Positions 54,513 to 62,272 of a stretch of 64,000 bases of DNA are shown here, in pieces. The translations under genes and the position numbers were made by a program. This DNA comes from Bacteroidales bacterium. Its GTDB lineage: Bacteria; Bacteroidota; Bacteroidia; Bacteroidales; Bacteroidaceae. The stretch is taken from assembly GCA_015060865.1 (NCBI GenBank), contig SUXS01000006.1:1-64000 (forward strand). Direction: 5' to 3'. Under the pieces are notes generated by a model, which was given only the letters and a program-made list of their open reading frames with translations, had not been told where the DNA came from and made no database searches. The stretch's first letter is position 1. Every line of letters begins with the position of its first letter.

Positions 54513-56006
54513 TTAGGCAAATTCGCTCCAGTCGGTAAGGCGCATGTCGCCCTTGCGTTGCAAGGCATCGTGCATGCCAAGTGCAGCGCGCACATTGTGG
54601 CAGGTCTGACCCTTGACCGACATGTGGAGATAATCCCACAAGAGCTGGCGGTAGTCGGGATGCGCACAATTCTCAATGATGGCCTTGGCACGCTCCATGG
54701 GACTCTTGCCACGGAGGTCGGCAATACCCTGCTCGGTGATCATGATATTGACGCTGTGCTCATTGTGGTCTACATGCGATACCATGGGCACGATGGCGCT
54801 GATCTTGCCCTCCTTGGCCACTGAGGGGCATGAGAAGATGGAGATGTAGGCGTTGCGGGTGAAGTCGCCCGAACCGCCGATACCATTCATCATCTTGGTG
54901 CCGCATACGTGGGTGGAGTTGACATTGCCGTAGATGTCGGCCTCGAGGGCGGTGTTCATGGAGATGAGGCCCAAACGGCGAGCTACCTCGGGGTTGTTGG
55001 AGATCTCAGAGGGGCGCAGCACAAGCTTGTCCTTGAAGAATTCGATATCGTCGTAGATGCTCTGCAGGCAATCGTTGCTCACGCTGAGCGAGCAGGTGCT
55101 GCCAAACTTACAGCGACCTGAGCGGATAAGGTCGATGACAGAGTCCTGAATCACCTCGGTGTACATCTCGAAGGCAGGCACAGTAGCGTCGGCACCAAGG
55201 GCACCGAGTACGGCATTGGCCACGTTGCCTACGCCACTCTGCAGGGGTAGGAAGGTGGAGGGGATAATGCCACGCTTCATGTCACTGATGAGGAAGTGGG
55301 CTACATTGTGACCTATCTGCATGGTGATGGGGTCAGCATCGGTGAAGGGACGCGCCTCGTCGGGACGATTGACCTCTACAATACCGACAATCTTGGCGGG
55401 GTTGACCTGCACATAGGGTGTACCGATGCGATCGCTGGGCTTGTATACGGGAATCTCGCGACGCAAGGGAGGATCGGCAGGTTCATAAATGTCGTGCAAG
55501 CCCTTGGGAGCGGTGTCGTAAGCGCTGTTGAGTTCGATGATGACCTTGTCGGCCAAGCGAGCTACGGTGGGGGCGATACCTACACCGGCAGTGAGGTATA
55601 CCTTGCCGTCGGGGGTCACGTCGCAAGCCTCAAGGATGGCAACATCAACTTTGCCCATGAAGCCGTAGCGCACCTCCTGAGCCATCTGCGAAAGATGAAT
55701 GTCATTATAAGCTATCTCACCGGCATTGACAGCCTTACGGAAATCGCCGTTAGTAGTATAGGGAGCACGGTAACGCAGTGCCTTGGCACGAGTGAGCGCA
55801 CCATCGCAAGAGTCACCAGTAGAGGCACCAGTGAAGAGACCTATCTGGAAGGGGCGGCCTGCGGCATGCTCAGCCTCGGCGATGCGGGCAATCTCAGCGG
55901 TTACGGTCTTGGGGGTACCGGCAGGAGTAAAACCGCCCAGACCCACGTTGTAGCCATGCTTGACATGGCTTGCAGCCTCAGCTGCAGTGATAATTTTGAA
56001 GCTCAT
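54513..56006 (-). CDS. Acetyl-CoA hydrolase/transferase family, succinate CoA-transferase
   Basis: 497 residues, class I CoA-transferase. Glycine-rich N-terminus GYNVGLGGFTPAGTPKTV, then LFTGASTGDSCDGALTRA, QSGVGNVANAVLGALG, and GTKMMNGIGGSGDFTRNA. In Bacteroidales this enzyme moves CoA between succinate and acetate or propionate during propionate production. Next gene upstream (56056) is on the same strand, 49 bases away. Terminator follows the gene. Confidence 0.93.
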   Translation of the reverse strand: MSFKIITAAEAASHVKHGYNVGLGGFTPAGTPKTVTAEIARIAEAEHAAGRPFQIGLFTGASTGDSCDGALTRAKALRYRAPYTTNGDFRKAVNAGEIAYNDIHLSQMAQEVRYGFMGKVDVAILEACDVTPDGKVYLTAGVGIAPTVARLADKVIIELNSAYDTAPKGLHDIYEPADPPLRREIPVYKPSDRIGTPYVQVNPAKIVGIVEVNRPDEARPFTDADPITMQIGHNVAHFLISDMKRGIIPSTFLPLQSGVGNVANAVLGALGADATVPAFEMYTEVIQDSVIDLIRSGRCKFGSTCSLSVSNDCLQSIYDDIEFFKDKLVLRPSEISNNPEVARRLGLISMNTALEADIYGNVNSTHVCGTKMMNGIGGSGDFTRNAYISIFSCPSVAKEGKISAIVPMVSHVDHNEHSVNIMITEQGIADLRGKSPMERAKAIIENCAHPDYRQLLWDYLHMSVKGQTCHNVRAALGMHDALQRKGDMRLTDWSEFA

Positions 56007-56055
56007 AGTGTTATGTCGTTCCTTTTTTTGTTATTTTTGATTTTATGTAGTCAAA

Positions 56056-56448
56056 TCATTCATATTTCCTGTTGAAGATTTCCGAATAGATGAATGCACG
56101 GCGGGCCTCTTCGCGTGTACTGAGAATGATTCTTTCCTTTGAGGAACCCTCGTCGTGCACTTCTGTCAAATCTTCGTTGTCGGGCAGCACCTCATGAAGT
56201 ATGGTTTGCTCCTTCGTACGGGGCTCGACAATGTCGCTATGACTATAGCGATAACCGTCACTAAGGGATGTCTGACACTCGGGCTCATCGTCGATGGAGG
56301 TTTCCTCGTCCGATTGGTAGGTTGGGAATGTTTCCGTCAGGATATCCTCCCCTGTAGACGGTATATCTGCTCCGTCGCTTTTCCATTCTTTCACATACTT
56401 GAAGTAAATGGCACCGACGACAACCAATATGTATAGAAGTGTTGACAT
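56056..56448 (-). CDS. Single-pass membrane-anchored hypothetical protein
   Basis: 130 residues. The N-terminus (LLYILVVVGAIYF) is a membrane anchor, followed by an acidic, low-complexity region (about 25-110) and a conserved-looking end STREEARRAFIYSEIFNRKY. It may co-occur with the CoA transferase gene in the group. Its -7 element TAACTTTG (minus strand, 56480-56487) is 31 bases upstream. Function unknown. Confidence 0.7.
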   Translation of the reverse strand: MSTLLYILVVVGAIYFKYVKEWKSDGADIPSTGEDILTETFPTYQSDEETSIDDEPECQTSLSDGYRYSHSDIVEPRTKEQTILHEVLPDNEDLTEVHDEGSSKERIILSTREEARRAFIYSEIFNRKYE

Positions 56449-56613
56449 AATAGTTTTCCTAAAAATTCTGTTGAGGCTTCAAAGTTAATGAATAAAATGA
56501 TACAACAGATAATTTAGAGGAAAAAATGTTCGCCATACAGTCTATATGGGCAATAAGTAATGACTATTGGCGATGGTTGTTGTCCATTATAAATACTTTG
56601 CATTAAAGACACC

Positions 56614-56676
56614 TTGCTTACCCGACATAGACTAATAAATTCACATTTGCATTCGCTATGCTGCGGAATTGTCTGT
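56614..56676 (-). repeat. 63-base inverted repeat, right arm
   Basis: Partner of 53272-53334 (60/63). It lies 3.3 kb away, so the arms enclose the lipoate ligase, CoA transferase and the 130-residue gene. No transposase is inside. Confidence 0.85.
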
Positions 56677-56731
56677 TGTCCAAAAAGAAACCCTAAACAG
56701 CAATGGCTATGAACTATGGCAGCAAACAAGG

Positions 56732-56760
56732 CAAGGCCACTCCTTAAAGGAATGGCCTTG
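56732..56760 (-). terminator. Terminator of the GH51 gene
   Basis: Stem CAAGGCCA-TCCTT / AAGGA-TGGCCTTG with a mismatch; on the minus strand it is followed by CCTTGTTTG. Confidence 0.6.
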
Positions 56761-56798
56761 CTGCTATGAGGTCTTGTGACACCTACTGGCGCCAGTGT

Positions 56799-58787
56799 TT
56801 ACTTGCGTCCCTCTACCTTAAAGCGATACATGGCAAAGGTCTTGGCGGGTACGTTTGCCACATCGAACGCAGCACCATCGGCAGTCTGTACCTGAGGCAC
56901 AATTGCAGTGGGGTTGTCAAGAGTGTTGTCGGCATAGAGATCGTCAGAGTGGTAAGTAGTGATGTCTACCAACTGGGGCTTCTGGCTCTTCTTGAGGCCC
57001 GCAAAGTTGAGCTTCACCTCCTGTGCCTTGTCAGAGACGTTGACAACCTTAACGATTACCTCTTTCTTGGCAGCATCCCATACGGCGCTTGCGAAGAGGC
57101 CGTCCTGGCCCTCATTGCCAGCGAGGGGCTTGCCATTCTCTGTAGCCTTGAGCACGTGAGTACCTGTATTGTGGGCATACATCTGCTGTACGTAGTATGA
57201 GCATGAGCGTACTGAGCGGAGATTATCGTACCAGATGAGGTCGGGACGCCACTGCCAACCGTCAACGTGAGCGAAGAGGGGGGCATAGGTAGCCATGTGT
57301 ACGATATCGGCATTGCGCTCGAGGTTGGTCATGAAGGCGGCCTCGAGGAGCGAAGCATTGAAGTGATTCCACTTGCGACCATTGGCACCGTGGCAAGCAT
57401 ACTCACCGGCAAACACCTTCGGTCCCTTGCGGTCGTAGTTGTCGTAGCGGTTGCCCTGGCTGAGGAACCAGCTCTCGGGACGGTAGAAATGCTCGTCAAC
57501 GAGGTCTACCTTGATGCGCTTCATCTCGGGCCACAAGTAGTCGAAGTCGCGACCTTCAGAGTTAGGACCAGATGAACCGATAATCTCAATTTCGGGATGA
57601 GCCTTGCGCAGGCGCTCTACGAACTTCTCGAGGCGCACTACATACTCAGAACCCCATTGCTCATTACCTACACCAATATACTTGAGGTTGAAGGGTTCGG
57701 GGTGACCCATCTCGGCACGAATCTTACCATACTCGGTAGTAACGTCGCCATTGGCAAACTCGATGAGGTCGAGCGCATCCTGGATATAGGGATCGAGCTC
57801 GTCAACTGCTACGTGAGCGTGCTCGCCATTGTTCTGATACTGGCATGAGAGACCTACATTCACTACGGGCAGAGGCTCGGCACCAATCTCCTCAGAGAGA
57901 AGGAAGTACTCGAAGAAGCCGAGACCATAGGTCTGGAAGTAGTCGGGGAAGAAACGGTGGCGGAAGGTGTAGTGCCAGCGGTTCTCATTGAGCGGACGGT
58001 TCTCCACAGGGCCGAGCGTGTTCTTCCAGTTGTAACGAGTATCAAGGTCGGTACCCTCAACGATACAGCCACCGGGGAAGCGGAAGCAACCGGGCTTCAT
58101 ATCGGCAAGAGCCTCCATGAGGTCCTTACGCAAGCCACCCTTGCGGCCTTTCCAGGTGTCGACAGGGAAGAGTGAGATGTGCTCGAGGTCTACGGCATTG
58201 TTGCCGAGGAGGAAGATGCGGAGCTGTGCCTTGGGCTCAGTCATGGGCGACTTCACCACTACCTCATACTGCTTCCACTCGCTACCCTCGATATTGATCT
58301 CGCGGCTGAGGAAGTCCTGACCCTCACGATTGGTGATGGGTTGGGCCAACTCCATACGGATGCGGGCGTTCTTCTTGCCTTCAGGAACACGAGCATAGAA
58401 GGTGAAGCGGTACTCCTTGTCTTTCTCTACACCGATACCGAAGAAGCCTTCGTTGAGAAGGGCTGTCCACTTATGTCCGTGGCCAGAGCTCTTGAGGCGT
58501 ACGTAGTTGGGGTTACGGTCAAAGGGACCATCGTTTCTTACTTCAACGTTACCTGCAACCTGCCAGCCTGTAAAAGCGTAGGGGAAGTCGAAAGAACGGT
58601 TCTTCACTAACTCGGCATACAGACCACCATCGGCAGCATAGTTGATATCTTCGATGAACAGGCCATACATGGTCTTCTGAATGGGTGCACCATTCTTTTT
58701 CATCTCTATGGTAAGCTCATGGTTCTGAGCTGTTACCGAGAGGGCAAGCGCCGAAGCAGCGAATGCGGTCAAAAATGTTTTTTTCAT
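56799..58787 (-). CDS. GH51 alpha-L-arabinofuranosidase
   Basis: 662 residues. Signal peptide (FLTAFAASALALSVTAQ). A carbohydrate-binding-like region (about 60-200) then the GH51 barrel: acid/base Glu in IGVGNEQWGSEYV (about 375), nucleophile Glu in KVFAGEYACHG (about 461), and PGGCIVEGTDL. C-terminal beta domain. It removes L-arabinofuranosyl groups from plant arabinoxylan or arabinan. Single-gene unit with promoter TAAGTTTG at 58903-58910 on the minus strand. Confidence 0.95.
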   Translation of the reverse strand: MKKTFLTAFAASALALSVTAQNHELTIEMKKNGAPIQKTMYGLFIEDINYAADGGLYAELVKNRSFDFPYAFTGWQVAGNVEVRNDGPFDRNPNYVRLKSSGHGHKWTALLNEGFFGIGVEKDKEYRFTFYARVPEGKKNARIRMELAQPITNREGQDFLSREINIEGSEWKQYEVVVKSPMTEPKAQLRIFLLGNNAVDLEHISLFPVDTWKGRKGGLRKDLMEALADMKPGCFRFPGGCIVEGTDLDTRYNWKNTLGPVENRPLNENRWHYTFRHRFFPDYFQTYGLGFFEYFLLSEEIGAEPLPVVNVGLSCQYQNNGEHAHVAVDELDPYIQDALDLIEFANGDVTTEYGKIRAEMGHPEPFNLKYIGVGNEQWGSEYVVRLEKFVERLRKAHPEIEIIGSSGPNSEGRDFDYLWPEMKRIKVDLVDEHFYRPESWFLSQGNRYDNYDRKGPKVFAGEYACHGANGRKWNHFNASLLEAAFMTNLERNADIVHMATYAPLFAHVDGWQWRPDLIWYDNLRSVRSCSYYVQQMYAHNTGTHVLKATENGKPLAGNEGQDGLFASAVWDAAKKEVIVKVVNVSDKAQEVKLNFAGLKKSQKPQLVDITTYHSDDLYADNTLDNPTAIVPQVQTADGAAFDVANVPAKTFAMYRFKVEGRK

Positions 58788-58902
58788 GTTGTATGAATTT
58801 AAGTTTATAAATGGTTATACCTATGGGCGATGCCATGAGCCATGAGCCATTGTCAGTTTACTAAAACCTAATGCAAGAGCATCATTACCCGCACATTGGG
58901 TG

Positions 58903-58910
58903 CAAACTTA
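58903..58910 (-). promoter_or_regulatory. Promoter -7 element of the GH51 gene
   Basis: TAAGTTTG on the minus strand, with CTTG 20 bases upstream. The leader to the ATG is about 115 bases. Confidence 0.6.
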
Positions 58911-59028
58911 CATAATTATCGTGAGAAAAACAAGCAACCGGCAAAAATATAGTGGCCTCCCCACGCCAGTTCGACCATTAGCTTCCCTTTTGATTGGGAG
59001 GGATATCAGGGTTGATACTGCAGCGCGT

Positions 59029-60024
59029 CTACAGCAACTTCAACAGCCTCTCCACATCACGTTGTATCATCTTATAGGTCGGGGCGTCCTCATAATTGGT
59101 ATTCTTTCGCAGGACAGACTCTACCGACTGCAGGCTATGATGATATGCCGTGAGTTCATTGCGGTACTGCTGGGCATGACAAGCCAAATTCCTGATCTCA
59201 AGTTCCCGCTCACGGCGAAGACGCACACATACCGGTGTCAACAGCTTCAGCACCACCTGCTCTTTAAGGTGATGCCCCTGGATGTACATATAGGTATTCT
59301 CGGGAGATACGCCCAGACCAGCAAACTCATCCTTCATACGCTCCAACTCATCAATCGCAGCAGGATAGCGGCGACTGAGCCAGTGGATTTTCTTCTCCAC
59401 ACGCACCCTCAGTTGTTCGAGTGCATCTTCCGGATGCTGCACGCTGATAGGATCGAGACGCACCACCCGGCAGAAATCCTGCATAGAGAAGACTGAGAGG
59501 ATATGCTTACGATAAAACCATATATTCCAAACAAACAGGGGATAGATAATACGGGAATACAGGCCGAAGAAGGCTGCAAAATCAATCATAGCCCTATCGT
59601 TGAGCGTGCTCTGCACGCACACGCCATGCAGACTCTCGGCATAGCATTGGTAGTTTTCGATGGCATAGGCATAGGTATGCAGCACATAGGGGCTATGGAT
59701 GATACGTTTTGAGGTCGCAGTCATGCCCTGTATCAGATAGTCATAGTCGCTATCCACACAGGCTATCATGTGCTGCCCGAGCCCCTGACCCAACTCATTC
59801 ATCATGGCTACCTTCTTGCCCTTTGCCAATGAGGTCTTGGATGGGAGCATCACCTGAAAATAATACTTATCGGTATTATACTCACTGAGCAGATGGCTCC
59901 AGAACGAGACATCGTCATAGCTCTCCACATAGGCTACGATACGTCTCCGGGCCGTCTTGGGGCGCAAGTTATTGGAGGCCTCAATATAGAGGGAACTTAC
60001 GTTTTCTGTCAGTTTCTTTGCCAC
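59029..60024 (-). CDS. DUF4435 TOPRIM-like protein, PARIS AriB-like
   Basis: 331 residues from a GTG start. The TOPRIM acidic residues are in VAYVESYDDVSFW (E34) and MIACVDSDYDYL (D at about 89). The middle and C-terminal parts are helical with many Arg. In PARIS anti-phage systems AriB (DUF4435) is the effector nuclease held by the AAA ATPase AriA. Here it is 49 bases downstream of an AAA gene, the same order and pairing. The two could also be a chromosomal housekeeping pair, as they sit behind lpxH. Confidence 0.75.
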   Translation of the reverse strand: MAKKLTENVSSLYIEASNNLRPKTARRRIVAYVESYDDVSFWSHLLSEYNTDKYYFQVMLPSKTSLAKGKKVAMMNELGQGLGQHMIACVDSDYDYLIQGMTATSKRIIHSPYVLHTYAYAIENYQCYAESLHGVCVQSTLNDRAMIDFAAFFGLYSRIIYPLFVWNIWFYRKHILSVFSMQDFCRVVRLDPISVQHPEDALEQLRVRVEKKIHWLSRRYPAAIDELERMKDEFAGLGVSPENTYMYIQGHHLKEQVVLKLLTPVCVRLRRERELEIRNLACHAQQYRNELTAYHHSLQSVESVLRKNTNYEDAPTYKMIQRDVERLLKLL

Positions 60025-60073
60025 GATTCAAGGATATAATATGCTCTCGAAGTGCTCGGAGATTTTTTCAATA

Positions 60074-60916
60074 TTAAACAACTGTAATGTCGCTGACTTC
60101 GGTCACCGCATCCATCCATCCACCCATAATCATAGCCGGAGAATGGGTAGTAAGGATTATCTGCGCATGAGGGTTCATCTCACGGATAATGCTTATGATA
60201 CGCTGCTGCCATTCGATATGGAGCGAGACCTCTGGTTCATCCATCAAGAGTACACAAGGTTGCTTATCCTGCACCAGTACGGTGAGAAGAATGACCAGCA
60301 TCTGTTTCTCGCCACTCGATAGCTTGTAGGGAAGAAGCTCTTCGCCCTCCTGCTCGAACACGATTTCATTCTTTCCACGAATAATTTTCTTGCCCGTCTC
60401 GGCAAACAATTCGTCGGCAAGGTCCTGAAAACGACGTTTCGGATACGACACCTCAGCCGCCTTCCGCTGTCCATCCTCATCGCCCGAGGAGAGCAACTCG
60501 ATAATACGGTTGCCGATATTGACCTGATAGTCCAGGAAGCGGCGCTGCAAGCGATACAACTGCCAGTCCAATTCAGTACAGACATTCTTGTCGGCCATCT
60601 TCTCCAACAGACTGCTGTGAAACAGCGGACGATCAATGCTACGTATGACATCAAAGTGTACCATAGTTGCATTCTCCGGAAAGATAGTCAACTTGACGCC
60701 CTCGATGTTGTTTACATTGACATCAATGCCCATCATATTATCCAATGCCGTAGCAGCACGATTGAGAATGGTGCTCTTGCCAATGCCATTGACACCACTC
60801 AGGATATTCACATCAGGGCGCAATTCCCACACGATATGCTTACGCCCCCACAAAGCCTCTATCTCGATGCGACGAATATACTCGGCACGCACCTCCACTC
60901 CATTACCATCCATCAT
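60074..60916 (-). CDS. AAA ATPase, PARIS AriA-like
   Basis: 280 residues. Walker A ILSGVNGIGKSTILNRAA (about 42), ABC signature LSSGEKQMLVILL (about 197), Walker B CVLLMDEPEVSLHIEWQ (about 222), H-loop LTTHSPAMIMGG. It is an OLD/SMC-like ATPase, shorter than AriA of E. coli PARIS because the helical insert between Walker A and signature is small. It pairs with the DUF4435 gene. Start follows lpxH by 78 bases. Confidence 0.8.
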   Translation of the reverse strand: MMDGNGVEVRAEYIRRIEIEALWGRKHIVWELRPDVNILSGVNGIGKSTILNRAATALDNMMGIDVNVNNIEGVKLTIFPENATMVHFDVIRSIDRPLFHSSLLEKMADKNVCTELDWQLYRLQRRFLDYQVNIGNRIIELLSSGDEDGQRKAAEVSYPKRRFQDLADELFAETGKKIIRGKNEIVFEQEGEELLPYKLSSGEKQMLVILLTVLVQDKQPCVLLMDEPEVSLHIEWQQRIISIIREMNPHAQIILTTHSPAMIMGGWMDAVTEVSDITVV

Positions 60917-60994
60917 ATCCTTTTGTCTACATTATACATCCAATTTTCTTCTTCTGTTGTCAGTTTGTCTACACGCTACCCCAACGTGCACCAG

Positions 60995-61759
60995 TCAGGG
61001 CTTTGTCTCACCCTCTATGAAATTCTCCATTACGAGCTTCTCACCGTCAAATACGGCATAGGTGCAGAGGTCGGTCCACTCGCCAAGGATAAGCAAGCGG
61101 GTCTCGCGGGAGAGCATCAGATCCAGTTCTATATGACGATGCCCATAGATAAAATAGTTTATATCCGGGTGCGTCCTCAAGTACTCTTTGGAATATACCA
61201 CAAGCGGTTCGCCCTGCTCACCCATATAGCGCGGAACCCCTTCACGTTCATGCTTGAGGCGGCTACGCCTTGCCCACTCGAGGCCGAAATGTACACTCCA
61301 CCGAGGATGGATAGCCGAAAACATCCATTGCAACAGGGGATTGTGAAACATGCTACGCAATATACGGAACTTCCAATCCATATCGCCTAAACCATCGCCA
61401 TGCGCAAGGTAGAAGAGCTGACCATACAGTTCTACGGTACAAGGCTCATAATGCATCACCACACCACATTCCTCTGTCAGATAATTCTTACACCAGATGT
61501 CGTGATTGCCTATAAAGAAATGCACCTCCACTCCTCTATCTGTCAACTCGCTCACCTTACCAAGAAAACGCGTATAGCCCTTGGGCACCACATTACGATA
61601 CTCGTACCAGAAATCGAATATATCCCCCAACATATACACGGCCGTAGCCTTTTCCTTGATGGCCTCAAGAAAATTCACCAACCGCCTCTCGCGAGTACGT
61701 ATGGACGTCAGTGCCCTGCTACCCAAATGTGCATCGGAGATGAAGTATATCATGCCCAT
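60995..61759 (-). CDS. lpxH: UDP-2,3-diacylglucosamine diphosphatase
   Basis: 254 residues, calcineurin-like metallophosphatase: FISDAHLGSRAL, YMLGDIFDFWYEY, FIGNHDIWCKNYL, LAHGDGLGDMDWKF, and IYGHRHIELDLML supply the metal ligands. It makes lipid X from UDP-diacylglucosamine in lipid A synthesis at the inner membrane. The next gene downstream on this strand is the AAA ATPase. Confidence 0.93.
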   Translation of the reverse strand: MGMIYFISDAHLGSRALTSIRTRERRLVNFLEAIKEKATAVYMLGDIFDFWYEYRNVVPKGYTRFLGKVSELTDRGVEVHFFIGNHDIWCKNYLTEECGVVMHYEPCTVELYGQLFYLAHGDGLGDMDWKFRILRSMFHNPLLQWMFSAIHPRWSVHFGLEWARRSRLKHEREGVPRYMGEQGEPLVVYSKEYLRTHPDINYFIYGHRHIELDLMLSRETRLLILGEWTDLCTYAVFDGEKLVMENFIEGETKP

Positions 61760-61841
61760 TTACTACTAATCAATTTATATCGTTGCGGTACCAGCTCCTT
61801 GCATGCTCTGCCGAGTGCAACAACTGACAACGCGGTCAAAA

Positions 61842-62165
61842 TCACATAAATCCCAACTCCAGCTTGGCTTCCTCACTCATCATATCCTTATCCCATTCTG
61901 GTTCAAACACGAGGTTAATGGTAGCACCCGTAATGCCAGCGACACCCTCAACCCGCATGCGCACATCCTCCATGATAAAGTCAGCTGCCGGACAATTGGG
62001 AGCAGTTAGCGTCATATCCACTTCTGCACGCCCGTCATCCATCAACTCAATACGATATATCAATCCTAAATCATAGATATTGACTGGAATCTCAGGATCA
62101 TACACGGTTTTCAAAGCCTCAACAATGCGTTCTTGCAACGCCAATTTATCACATTCGTTCATCAT
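61842..62165 (-). CDS. DUF59/MIP18-family iron-sulfur assembly protein
   Basis: 107 residues from MMNECDKLALQERIV; a TTG three codons upstream is less likely. Family core: ALKTVYDPEIPVNIYDLGLIY, VDMTLTAPNCPAADFIMEDV with the conserved Cys, and VFEPEWDKDMMSEEAK. Members help in Fe-S assembly (SufT-like) or phenylacetate pathways (PaaD). A TATCTTTG element at 62172-62179 lies so close that the mRNA could be leaderless. Upstream of lpxH on the same strand. Confidence 0.85.
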   Translation of the reverse strand: MMNECDKLALQERIVEALKTVYDPEIPVNIYDLGLIYRIELMDDGRAEVDMTLTAPNCPAADFIMEDVRMRVEGVAGITGATINLVFEPEWDKDMMSEEAKLELGFM

Positions 62166-62171
62166 ATGGGA

Positions 62172-62179
62172 CAAAGATA
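62172..62179 (-). promoter_or_regulatory. Promoter -7 element of the DUF59 gene
   Basis: TATCTTTG on the minus strand, 6 bases before the ATG at 62165. Confidence 0.55.
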
Positions 62180-62272
62180 ATAAAAACAGACGAATATAGC
62201 TACTTTTATTTTATCAGAACTACTTTATTGTAGAGCAGTGTCAAAAAAACAAACGATTTGAATCGGGCTACC

